From NCBI GenBank assembly GCA_003255065.1, contig QAOA01006013.1, forward strand, positions 497,408-561,407: a DNA stretch of 64,000 nt, read 5' to 3'. The notes below the pieces were generated by a model. The model was given only the letters and a program-made list of their open reading frames with translations, was not told the DNA's origin and did not search any database. Below are positions 11,901 through 22,686 of the stretch, in pieces (position 1 is the stretch's first letter; each line of letters opens with the position of its first letter). The translations under genes were made by a program, and so were the position numbers. The DNA is from Cercis canadensis. Its lineage: Eukaryota > Streptophyta > Magnoliopsida > Fabales > Fabaceae.

Positions 11901-14563
11901 ATGGTTGACGTGGTGCCCAACTTTCTGAAGAAGATATGGGGGAAATGGAATATCCGTGGAGTTATCCTGGCAAGTTTGGGTCTTCAAATCTTTCTCATCG
12001 TGTTCGCTCCCATGAGAAAACGGTCTCCCAGAAGCTTACTAGCAGTGTGGTTTCTGTGGTCGGCTTACCTTCTGGCCGATTCTGCTGCTACTTTCTGCAT
12101 TGGACTCATCTGCAACAGACGAGAAAGCATGTCCACCGCTACCGTGAACGATTACCAGATGGCATTTTGGGGTCCATTCCTTCTCTTACACTTGGGTGGC
12201 CCAGACACCATCACTGCTTTCGCTCTTGAGGATAACGAGCTTTGGCTCAGACACCTCTTCAGCCTCCTCGTCCAGGTTGGCGCAACTGTTTATGTCTTCC
12301 TTCTAACAATTCCAGGGAACACGTTATGGATTCCCACCGTCCTCGTTTTCGTTGCTGGTACGATCAAGTTCTCTGAGAGGACTCGTGCTTTGTACCTTGC
12401 AAGCATGAGTACTTTCCGACAATCCATGGTTCCAAAACCCGACCCGGGACCCAATTATGCAAAGCTCATGGAGGAATACTCCTCCAGGAATGATGCCGGA
12501 ATTCCTTCCCAAATAATAATAATGGGAGAACCAACTGAAGCGGTCAAAGATAATAAAGCCGAGAATCAGAATCAGGATCAAAATGACAAGTTAAATGATT
12601 TGCAGGTGGTAGAGTCTGGTTATCTCTACTTCCACAAATTCAGAGGGCTCATTGTTGACATGATCTACAGCCACGGTGAACGCAATGATAGCCGAGACTA
12701 TTTCCTTAGCAAAACCGCTACAGATGCTCTCAGCGTAATAGAGGTTGAACTCAACTTTATCTATGATGCTTTCTTTACCAAGGCTTCCGTGTTGCGTGAT
12801 GACTTGGTAATAGGATACCTTCTTCGTTTTGTATCCTTCAGTTCGCTTGTGGCAGCTTTTGTACTCTTCATTTTACATGACAAGCGTGGTTTCAACAGGT
12901 TCGATGTGATAGTCACTTACGCATTGCTCTATGGCGCCTTTGCACTTGATACCATGGCTCTCTTTATGCTTATTTTCTCTGATCAAACACTGGCCACTGG
13001 GGACCCTCCCAAAGAATCTCCATCTCCATCGATATCTCACAAAGCTGCATTTTTCATCAGAACAATCAAATACAATGTTCACAAGAAAATCAGACCTTAT
13101 CTTTTGAAAATGCATGTGTTTCTCAAATGTAAGAAACCGAGGTGGTCTGGAAGCAAATGTAAAGACTTGAAAACGCATGCATCCTCTTTGTGCACAAGCC
13201 GATTTTTCCGAAGATGGTCTGGAAGCAAATGTAAAGACTTGAAAAGGCATGCATCATTTTTGTGTACAAACCGATTTTTCCGAAGATGGTCTGGAAGCGT
13301 ATCAGGGCACAATTTGATGACATACTGCCTGCGCCGTAATGAAAAAGAATATAGTGGTACTCCACTATTACGGTTGGTGGAAGCTTGTTTGGATGCAGTG
13401 GTTGATTTTTTTGGTGCTAAAGAACTGGTAGAGAAATGGATATATAAGATAAAGAAACCGCTCCACGAGGAGCTTTGGAAATTTATCTTTGAGGAACTCA
13501 AGAGGAAATCCAAGGACGCCCTAGATGAGGAAATTACAAAGACGATATGCTCTGCTAGAGGTGAATGGGTGATCGACGAATCTGGCCCCTTGGCCCGTTC
13601 TTTAATGCCTTTTGTGGAAAGCAATACAGTTGCTTTTGATGAAAGCCTCCTATTGTGGCACGTTGCTACTGACCTCTGCTACTACGGCCAACAAAAGGAA
13701 AATAATAGTGATGAAAGCAGTAGTAAGCGTGAACAAGAGGAAAATAATAGTGATGAAACCAGTAAACGTGAACAAGAGGAAGATGAAAGCAGTAAACGTG
13801 AACAAGAGGAAGATGAAGATGAAAGCAGTAAACGTGAATTGAGTAAGGTTCTATCAGATTACATGTTATACCTTTTAGTTATGGAACCTAGTGTGATGTC
13901 GGCTGTAGCCGGAATCGGACAAATAAGGTTTCAAGATACATGGGCGGAGGCCATTAAGTTCTTTAGCAAGAGGGATTTGAATTTGGGTGAGGGACAATCA
14001 GGTTCAGAATCATCAGATTCCTTAGATCATAAGAAGAAAGTGGCGGCATGTGAGATACTTCTTAAAGTGCCTATACAACAAAAACCCATCGATGTCAAGG
14101 GAGATAGGAGCAAATCTGTCTTGTTTGATGCATGTAAGCTGGCCCACGAACTAAATAAAATACAAGAGCAGCAAGGGAAGAAATGGAAAATCATAGCACA
14201 AGTGTGGGTGGAATTCTTGTCATTTGCTGCAAGTAACTGCAGACCTCCTACCCTTGTCCAGCAACTTAGCAAAGGTGGAGAGCTTATTTCACTTGTTTGG
14301 CTTCTCATGGTTCAATTGGGCCTCAGCAGGCAGTTTCAAATTAAAGAAGGCCATGCTAGGGCGAAATTGATCGTGGGTAAGTCATTCTCAACCATCACAC
14401 ATATACACACCTAACCATATATAGCTAATTAAGTTTTTATGGGAATGCATGTTTATGGTCTATCATATTTTATATATATCCACACTGGTTAATGTCTTTC
14501 TCTTCCATTTTCTTTTCTTTGTCAGGTAAGAATGTCGGTGAGCCGGATAACGAAGGATATTGA
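11901..14563 (+). CDS. DUF4220/DUF594 plant membrane protein
   Basis: A long frame starting at 11901 encodes a plant-specific multi-pass protein of the DUF4220 (N-terminal) plus DUF594 (C-terminal) type; the biochemical function of this family is not established. Hydrophobic segments lie near residues 18-36, 48-68, 115-140, 295-320 and 335-360. The motif FGPFLLLHLGG-like (WGPFLLLHLGGPDTITA) is typical of DUF4220, and LLWHVATDLCYY (about residue 583) plus YMLYLLVMEPSVMS mark the DUF594 side. A GT at 14377 and an AG at 14524-14525 define a 149-bp intron, giving exons 11901-14376 and 14526-14563 and the C-terminus GKNVGEPDNEGY. Unspliced, the frame ends at 14414 with GKSFSTITHIHT. Both forms are 837 residues. 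Odd points are a 24-residue internal duplication (414-461) and a Ser/Lys/Glu repeat (597-646). Confidence 0.9.
13140..13298 (+). repeat. 72-bp (24-residue) in-frame tandem repeat within the DUF4220 gene
   Basis: Two full copies and the start of a third encode RWSGSKCKDLK-(T/R)-HAS-(S/F)-LCT-(S/N)-RFFR. The copies differ at only a few bases, so the duplication is recent. Each unit is basic and has two cysteines. Confidence 0.9.
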
Positions 14564-15508
14564 TTTAATGCCTAGACCTACACCTGCTTGGAAATCAATA
14601 TATATATATATGCTTTTCTTTGGTTTTGATTTTGCTCATGCATGCTGCCATCCTTAGATCCCTCAAAAGCTGCTTCTTCTCCGGATGGATTCTATGTAAT
14701 AATGCCCTTCCCCACTTCTTTTTCTGGAAATAAGTGTTTGTAATCAATTCTATCTTATTTTATATTCACCAAGTCTTTGATCACTTAAATTTGTGGTACC
14801 AAATAAATAGGGTTATACATCTCTAGCACTACAATTGACATTTGACAACTGTGTTTCTTGTCTCCAATAGTTAGGATTCAGTTACTCTAAGTATCAATTC
14901 TCCCAAGGCAAAAGAAAAAGAAAATTTGGTGCATCTCTTTGCACTGTGGATCTTTCTTTAGGAAAAGGGGGAAAAAAAGAAAAAGGTAAAACTTGTAGAG
15001 TTTATCTAATTATATACCAAGTGCGCGTGAGGAACCTTTTGGTGGTTCTACCAAATATTGTTATTCTTAATAATTAATTAATTAATATAGCCAGTAAAAG
15101 ATCTGTAATAATAATATATTCTCTTATTTATAATTTTAATATTTGATTTATTTTGAAACTTGTCTTTTCATTCTGAAAAAAAAAAATATAATTTATTCTT
15201 TTAAAGGAGTTTCCATTAATTAAAAAAATATTTGTATTCATTATTACAATAAATAGTAAAATTTGCATATATTATATAATAAAAATTTCCTTACCATTAT
15301 ATATAATATAAAGTTCTTATCCTTTAATTTATTCTCTATAAAGTAAATACAACCTTAATGACTCTTGTTCTTGTGATTAAATAGATAGAAAAGGGATGCT
15401 CGTAGTCCAAAAGAAAAGAATATTGGGTTGTTTTATGTTTTTTCCTAGGCGCCTCTGTTGTCCGCCAAAAAGGAGAAAAACTCGAAGACTCCACTTTCCA
15501 ATTATTAG
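14564..15508. other. AT-rich spacer between DUF4220 gene and NLR relic
   Basis: This holds the probable 3' UTR of the DUF4220 gene (several AATAAA-like stretches, for example near 14800) and very AT-rich sequence at 15060-15330. No gene is supported. Confidence 0.4.
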
Positions 15509-17381
15509 TTAGTTTCCCCCAAAGCAAAGGAAGGGATATTTCAGTGAGCCAAAGAAAAGAAAAATTCTATTTTGCCCTCCCCTTTCTTCTACATCCTTCC
15601 ATTCTCTTGCACTTTTTTCACTCTTTTTAATTTTCTGTGCATATTTTAGCGAAGGAAACCTATCTTGCAATTTGTCAAGTTGGATTTCATTCTTGAGATA
15701 ATTGAGACGCAAAATTTCCACCTTCCAGGTGTCTGTGTCTGTCTTGTCATGATCCAAACTCTTGAATTGCCCTCCCATGAAGTAGAGCTTTTTCAAGGCC
15801 GTTAGATTGCTAGGCTTTAACTATTCTGGTAGCTTCTCGTGAGGAAGGCCTTCAAGATTCAACCTTTCCAAAGACGGCGGAAAATAGACATTCTCCGTCA
15901 AAACTTGATGTTTGAGTTTTTTAGAAACTACAGGTACAGCCCACGATATCTTGAGGCGGCGAACTGATTCTCAATCTTTCAACTTTTCCAACTCCTTTTG
16001 CTGGATCACAGCCTCACTCCCTATATGTATACTCAGTCGCTTTAGTTTCCCTAAACTTTTAAGATCGCCTATTTTGCTAGGAGTCTTTGTTGGATTTCCT
16101 ATGATGAATCCCTTGAGTACTTGGAGGGAAGCGAGCTTGTCCAGCCCTTTTGGCATACTTTCTAGCAAGTAACACTGTGATACATCCAAATGTGTGAGCT
16201 TTGTCAATGATGAAATATCAGAGGGCAAGATTTCCAGATTATGACAAGCTTTGAGATCGAGAATTTCAAGGGTCACAAGTTCCACAATGGAGGGAGGAAG
16301 CGCAGTTATTCTTGAAATTCCACGGAGACTAAGATACTTCAAATATGGCTTTTGAGTCCTCAAATCATTCAAGAATGTGTCATTCACAACTTCAATGTGA
16401 TGTTTAGGTGACTCCTGCCAACGACCCAGCTGAAGCACTACCAACTTTTTCATTTTGGTAAGCCATTCAGATTCAAAGTGAACATATCTTGCGTTCACAT
16501 TAAAAATGGTGGTGAAGTTCTCAAACTTAGACCCCTCCTTGCCTGAAAAGTTTCGACCATCAAGTAGTAAAATATCAGAACCAGGTGCTTTTTCACCGGA
16601 AACAGAGTCAAAGAGAGGACCCTCTTGAGCCAATTGGATCAACACGTAACGGAACCAAGGATGAATTTGACATGTATTGACAATGGGGCTCTTGCTCTTG
16701 ACTTTACCATAGGGTATAATGAGCTCAAGTTGTAAAAGCTCTTCAAATATATCTTCGCCTACTTCCTCTGCTGTCTTGGACGCTGTCTTTGTGACCAGTC
16801 TCTTTGCAACCCACCAGTAAATTAAAACCCTTTTCTTTATGGCAGAGTTCTCAGGGAAAATTGAGAGGAAAAGTAAGCAAAACCTTAACTGAGGAGGAAG
16901 ATTGTCATAACTGACCTGAAGATTTTTCAAGATCTCTTCAAAGACTTGGTCCTCCAAAGATAGTTGCGGATGCTTTTGAGTTTGAGTTTGACCCATATCG
17001 TCCTCATTCCGAGATGTTTACCTTGATTGATGAGGTTATTGTGTTTAAGATGGTGGTGGATTCTGCGTGCAGTTGGGAAGCCCAGTCCCTTATGCATTTG
17101 ATGTCATTATCAATGGAAGAGCGCATAGAATCCATGTTTTTATTGTCCATCTTGTCGTTGTCCAATTTGTGAAGATGCCCATCCAAGTCCATTAAACGTT
17201 CTCTGAGTTCTTGTTCCCACTCCTTCACTTTAGGAAATAGATCTTTCTTTCCGTTGAGCATGGTCTCAATGCACTTGATCTGGGACTTGATCTCCTTATC
17301 AACAACTTTCGCTTTCACTTGATGCAGACGCTCGAGCAACACTAGCACGGCTTTCTTTAGGTTTGTTCGTCGGATCGACAT
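15509..17381 (-). pseudogene. Disrupted CC-NBS-LRR resistance gene relic lacking the nucleotide-binding core
   Basis: Intact plants NLRs sense pathogens through CC, NB-ARC and LRR domains. Here a 125-residue N-terminal coiled-coil-like frame starts at 17381 (MSIRRTNLKKAVLVLLERLH) and ends at 17004. In another frame, 16996-15971 encodes the winged-helix end of NB-ARC (SYDNLPPQLRFCLLFLSIFP) and leucine-rich repeats (LKYLSLRG, LEILDLKACHNLEILP, LTHLDVSQC). The P-loop, kinase-2 and GLPL motifs that should lie between are absent. Beyond 15971 the LRR continues in the same frame to 15509 but is cut by TGA (15971-15973) and TAG (15821-15823), the latter in a PEW-type LRR position. Resemblance is to the RPP13-like/ZAR1-like CC-NLR clade (by eye). 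It starts 617 bp from, and diverges from, a second NLR relic. Confidence 0.85.
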
Positions 17382-17519
17382 TTTTCCAATTGAATTTATG
17401 CGACTTCTTTTTGTGTTGTGTGGCTAGTGAGATGTTGAGGTTGAGGCACTTATGGTGAATTTGATTTCATTTCATGGCATTATGTAAGAAAAGAAAAGAA
17501 CTAGCAAGTAAGTCCGATG

Positions 17520-17870
17520 GGCAATGGCATCCCATTCTTTTTCCCTCTTGATAAGCATAAGCAATTTTTACTTGCTTGATGCTATTTTTCCCTGATTTCA
17601 CGAATAGAATCAAAATTGGAATCCAATTCCAATGGTAGAGTAAAGGTCAATGGGCAACGACATCCCATTCTTTTCCCCTCCTTACCAGCAACTTGTACTT
17701 GCTTGAAAAAGAAGTAGCGAGTGAAAAAGGTTTATGGCAAAGGCATCCCATTCTTTTACCCCCTTGATAAGCATAAGCAATTGTTACTTATTTAACGATC
17801 TCTTTCTCTGATTTCACGAATAGAATGAGAATAAAAATTGGAATCCAATTCCAATGGTAGAGTAAAGGTT
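17520..17870. repeat. Tandem repeat in the spacer between the divergent NLR relics
   Basis: A unit of about 130 bp occurs at 17520-17648 and again at 17734-17870, with a partial copy at 17649-17706. Shared blocks are ggcatcccattctttt, ttgataagcataagcaatt, gatttcacgaatagaat and ggaatccaattccaatggta. The same repeat therefore lies in the upstream region of both genes. Confidence 0.8.
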
Positions 17871-17998
17871 AATTAAGGTGTGTTTCATAAGCATTAAATA
17901 AACAAGGTGTAACTGGGAGGCATGAGTATGATACGAGTATTTTTTATTAATTCTTTGTAACTAGGCCAATCTTCAATCTCAATTCTCCATATTCTCAA

Positions 17999-19080
17999 AT
18001 GGCAGCAGACATTGTCCAACTGCTAAATTAGACCTTCCTGGTCTCTTTGAAAGAAGAAGAGGAGGGCTTGACAAGCGATCTCAGAGCTTTACTGCAACAA
18101 ATAAGAGATGAATTGCAGAATGAGGAATTCTGGTCACCCCCTCCCAAGGAATCCCGGCCAGCGCTTCAAGGGCTTAATGACTTGCTGGGGCAATGCCTAA
18201 CTGTTAAGGAGAGCAAAAATGGCAAGAAGCCCTTTTTCCCTTGCTTTGGTCTTTCCGAACGTGATCTAAAGAAGCAATTGTCATATAAGCTCAAATTTTT
18301 AAGATCAGAAAGGAGAGAAAGAGGAGCAGGAGAAGGAGGGCTAACAAGTTTCCTGACGGGAAGACACACGCGTCTTGAACCTGAATCAGTAGCGGATGCT
18401 GTGGCTGGGTTGGATGAACAAGTGAACAAGATCACTGAATGGCTGTTGGGAGTTGGCAAAGGATTAATGGGCATTGGCATTTACGGGATGGGTGGGACAC
18501 GAAAGACCACACTTGTCAAACAGGTTTTAAATCGAGCAGATGTTAAGCAACACTTCCAGATCATTATATGGGTGTGCTTATCCGAATTCACTTCCCAGGA
18601 AGAACTTGATGTCAAGATTGTTAAGTATATATTGGAGTACTTGGGTAATGATACCGATGAATTCATCGCACCCATGTTTGGTTCCTGGAACAGCTTCACC
18701 ATTCACTCAACTCTGGAAACTATTTAATTGTGTTGGATGATGTGTGGCATTCTAATGATTGGTTTAGTAATTTATCAGCTGAAGCTCATACTTATACAAG
18801 AGAGCAACAACAATGCTTTTCCCGTGCATTGCCTAAGAACACCACTAGCGCTGTCATTGTCACCACCAGACTCGAGCAAGTGGCTCACAACTTGGTGGGC
18901 GCAGACAATTTGATTCATCTTCAACCTTTGGATAACCAGTATTTGAGAAAGATTGTGACCCAAAATATTGAAGATAGTCAGCTTATTGAAGATGTTGTTG
19001 ATTATTGTTATGGTCTTCCTTTAGTTGCCAAAACAGCGACAAAGCAAATAGCTTCTCAGGTCGAAAAACAAGGGAAGTAA
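17999..19080 (+). pseudogene. Disrupted CC-NBS resistance gene relic retaining the NB-ARC core but no LRR
   Basis: The frame starts with ATG at 17999 (MAADIVQLLN), hits an in-frame TAG at 18029-18031, then continues open from 18047 to 18727 with a coiled-coil-like region and the start of NB-ARC. The P-loop reads GMGGTRKTT: the usual Gly before Lys is Arg. A frameshift just before 18718 moves the frame; the next part reads YLIVLDDVW (kinase-2), VIVTTR (RNBS-B) and CYGLPLVAK (GLPL), then stops at 19078-19080. Winged-helix, MHD and LRR parts are missing. Related to the same RPP13-like/ZAR1-like group as its divergent neighbour (by eye). A protein from this locus would be short and unlikely to hydrolyse ATP. 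Confidence 0.85.
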
Positions 19081-20597
19081 AATTCAAGAGAGAAAAACTG
19101 CCAGGTATGGAGTATGGTGAGACAAAAGTAGCTGAATGATGGTGTTGCCTCAACGTCCGTGTATTTCACTTGTAACCGCTATAACTGGTTAAGCTAATAT
19201 CTAAAAGTTATTTGTTAATACGAATTTGAATTATTAGTTATTTTGAAATAGTTCCTTATTCTTAGACAACTATTGTATTTTGTTAAAAGGGACTTGAGCT
19301 TGTTGGAGAAAGCATCCTAGAACAAATGAAGCTAGTTTTGCCAATTTTGATGTTTTGCTGACAGCGATCTTGCAAACAAAGATCAGAAAGGAAAAGGGAA
19401 GCTTTTTGTATTTTTTTTTTCTCGTTTATAGGAAGAAAGCCCAACTTCTTGGGCCGGACCCCTTATACCCATTAGAGAAAGTAAACGGAACGTGGGAGAG
19501 AAGGAGAACGATAATGAGAAAGAATCAAGGGTAGAGTGGAAGAGTATCAAATAAAGATCGAGACAGAGCTAAAGCAAGAGGAATAGAAGTAGAAACAGCT
19601 AAGCAGCGAGAAAGCAAGCAGATCGAGAAAGAGGAATTGAAAAGGAAGCAGACCGAGAAAGAGAAATTGAAATTTCAGATTTGCTGTTTGGGTAATCCTT
19701 TGTCTCCTTACTTCTGGGTAATCCTCTGTCTCCTTTATGAATCTGTGCTAAGTAAAGGGGAAAAAAAAAAGATCTGTCCGAAGTATGCTTTTATTTCTTG
19801 CCCGAGTGGTATCTAAGGAAAAGCTTGGATGCTATGGCGTTGGTGGAGCAACTTTGTTAAATGATATATATAACCATTGAAAATTATTTCATTTGCCCCC
19901 ACATCCTTGTACATAGATCCGTCACTGTCGATAAAAGATGCGGGGTTCATAAACAAAGCTAAATAATATGGGATTCAGTTACTGGTTTGATGATAAGGAA
20001 TTAACTTTCCTGCGTTTTGTGCCAGTAACTTGGTAACTTCATAGCCTCAGAAAGCAAGTAGAATGAAGTGTAGCATAAATTAATTTCTTCGCATGCTATC
20101 CTAGTCGTATTTCAAGTCGGTGTTGTGGTTTAGAGAAGGTCCATGTTAAATCCTTACCAGACATAGATGATCCCTTAATTTGTATTAAGCCCCTATCATT
20201 TGCCTTATTATAAATCATAATAAGTAAATAATTAAATATCAGTTCTTTCACTAGTGAAACTTAAAAAATGATATAAAGCCATATTTCTGGCTCACTAAAT
20301 AAAAAATATTGAAGTTGCTCTTTCGGTAAATGGACACCATCTTGTGGAATTATATTATAGGCTGGACCAAGTAATGCATGCAATTCAGATTCAAGTGTTG
20401 ATCATATCAGATAAATAAATGAACTGGATTTTGACATCTGATTTACTTTAACTTCCTTTTTAGAATTTACACCAGTTGAGTCATTAGTTGCATCGCTTTT
20501 TATCAATTAAGATATGTCTGTACTTTTTAATTCCTCTGAAGATTTAGTTAACGTATGCTTCAGTAGGATATATTCTGTAAAAATATAAATTGAGAGG
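19081..20597. other. Spacer and presumed upstream region of the F-box gene
   Basis: No gene is supported. 19081-19200 may hold further NLR decay products. 19490-19690 is purine-rich (gagaaag-type repeats) and is followed by a short imperfect duplication of tgggtaatcctntgtctcctt (about 19688-19740), which could be an untranslated leader of the F-box gene. Confidence 0.4.
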
Positions 20598-21791
20598 ATG
20601 GCTCGTGATAGTGTTCATGCTGTACTAAGCTGTGATGACATCCTGCATGAGGTCCTGCTTCGACTACCACCAGAATCTATCTGCAGATTGATTATCATAT
20701 CAAAGAGATGGTTGCGTGTGATATGCAGTTCTTCATTTCGTCTTTGCTACTTGAGTCGATGGAGGCAAAATTTTCGACTTTTGGGTTTTTTTGTCTGCAA
20801 CTTTTTATATCTTGGAAGACCTCGAGATGGCTTGCACCGCCCTTCTTGGGAGCCTGCACTTCCATTGTTGTCCACTTGTAAAGAGGGTGATGATCTTAAG
20901 TTTTCTGGGGTCCTCAAACAGCTTGGTTACTTCATTGATTGTTCCAATGGCATTCTTCTTTCTGGTCGCCATCCAAAGACATATTATGTGTATAATCCCC
21001 GGACCAAGCAACAATATCACCTCCCTGAACCTCAGCAATTCTACAAAGTGTTGTGCATGGCATTCATTGTTGAGGAATATCTTGAGGATGTCATTAGCTA
21101 CAAGGTGATCCGTGCTAAATGCGAATGCAAACTTAAGGAACGCAACACTGTCTCTATTGAAACTTTCTCTTCAAAAACTGGAACGTGGAAGCAATCCACT
21201 CTGACATGCTCTACAAGTTTTGCGTTGTGCCCTAGGACAGTAGCAATAGTGGTTGGGGGAGTAATCTACTGGTTTGCAATGTGGGGAAACCTTGCTATTT
21301 ATGATCCGCGTTTTGGAGATAGGCGCATATTTTTAGTTAAACTACCAGCAGGTGAGCTTTCGCACGAACATGAGGAATCTGTTCTCGGAGAGTCATCCGA
21401 TGGGCTTCTGCAGTATGGTCAGAGCAATAACTTGGGCGTGGAGATATGGGTCCTTGAGAAGGAACAAGGAGCCAACTCATCCATTACCAGCAACCATACA
21501 CATTTGAAGAACAAGTGGATTTTAAGGTGGAGATTAAAATTCAAATTAATGTGGAAGCATAACCCAACTTTCAGTATGCATTCTAAAGATTCTCAGATAT
21601 TATCATTTCTTCCTCAGAATTCTCAGTCTATCTTCATTAGGTCAGGGTGGAATATTTTTCTTTGTGATTTGGCGACCAAAAGGGTGGAAATTGTTCATTA
21701 CCAGGGTCGTGGAGCCTCCATTTCATGGGAGTCCAGTAAAGTAGTTCCTTACTTTTTACCCGCTTGGCCACAATCTTCTCTACTGTCATGA
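20598..21791 (+). CDS. F-box protein, single exon, 397 residues
   Basis: F-box proteins are substrate receptors of SCF ubiquitin ligases and bind SKP1 through an N-terminal F-box of about 45 residues. Here the F-box is near residues 8-50: it starts SCDDILHEVLLRLPPES, continues through SKRWLRVI, and has the usual spacing of hydrophobic residues. The rest resembles the beta-strand-rich associated region of plant F-box proteins, with FIDCSNGILL (typical 'CNGLL' block), YVYNPRTKQ and GGVIYW motifs, but no Kelch or LRR pattern is clear. The reading frame is uninterrupted. The start ATG at 20598 is just upstream of the F-box, as expected. An untranslated upstream exon is possible. Substrate is unknown. 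Confidence 0.9.
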   Translation: MARDSVHAVLSCDDILHEVLLRLPPESICRLIIISKRWLRVICSSSFRLCYLSRWRQNFRLLGFFVCNFLYLGRPRDGLHRPSWEPALPLLSTCKEGDDLKFSGVLKQLGYFIDCSNGILLSGRHPKTYYVYNPRTKQQYHLPEPQQFYKVLCMAFIVEEYLEDVISYKVIRAKCECKLKERNTVSIETFSSKTGTWKQSTLTCSTSFALCPRTVAIVVGGVIYWFAMWGNLAIYDPRFGDRRIFLVKLPAGELSHEHEESVLGESSDGLLQYGQSNNLGVEIWVLEKEQGANSSITSNHTHLKNKWILRWRLKFKLMWKHNPTFSMHSKDSQILSFLPQNSQSIFIRSGWNIFLCDLATKRVEIVHYQGRGASISWESSKVVPYFLPAWPQSSLLS

Positions 21792-22686
21792 CGTAGATCA
21801 TGGAACATGATTTCGGTCAAATTAAGTAGAACACTTGGTGCTTTTATGATGTCTGCATGCTTTCTTTTTTTAAAATTAAGATATAACAGAGTTGAAGTCT
21901 TAAGCTTCTTTGTTTTTCTCTGGCCAAAAAAAAAAAAAAGCTTCTCTATTCTGTTTTGAAGTTGATCCTACGACCTTCATTATTCTTAATAGCTTCAGTG
22001 GATTCGGCGTAAGTCAGGCATATTTGTTGATTAGCGGGTGCTCAATAAAAAGGAAAAGGAAAGAAATGTTAAAAGTTATAATCTTGTCATGCTCTGTTTT
22101 GATCTGCATAGAAAAATATTACAAAGAAAACAACATACTACTCGAGAGATATATTGATATCCAGGAAGATGTCAGAAATTGCGGTCATTTCTCCTTATGC
22201 AACAATTTTATTGTCACAACAATGAAAGCGATGAAAATATAAATGAGTAGAAGAAATCAAACAAGTCCCAATAAATGATTCAATTTGTTGCTACATATTC
22301 AGGTGCCATCCACAAGCGTCATTCACTATCATACAATTAAATTGGGTGAAAATCCTATGCTTCTGGGTACAAAGTCTTGAAGACTAGGACAAGGTGCTAA
22401 AAAGCCAAAGTAAAATGGGGATAGTGAATTTTTCACGGGAAAAAGGCCATATAAATTTTACTCCCTTCTCATAATACTAATTGCACAACGGAATGTTTGA
22501 AGATCCGCATTACATCATTCCAGCTTTGAACTTCATATGCTGAATAGAATGCCTTGATTCTGATGTATCCGAAATCAACAATTCAGAATCCCATGATGAC
22601 ATTTAACTGAAGGGGATAAAATGTGAACTGGTATCTCGACAGAGGTTGATAGAGTAATAACCAATCAATTTCTTCAGTGCAAGCTC
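21792..22686. other. Intergenic region between F-box gene and myosin 3' end
   Basis: This holds the presumed 3' UTRs of the converging F-box gene (plus) and myosin gene (minus). An open frame at 21910-22242 has no recognisable domain and begins in a poly-A tract, so I do not call it. Confidence 0.4.

Noticed and set aside
12324..14308. Minus-strand and alternate-frame open frames inside the DUF4220 gene
   Set aside because: They shadow a long, domain-bearing plus-strand frame and show no independent features.
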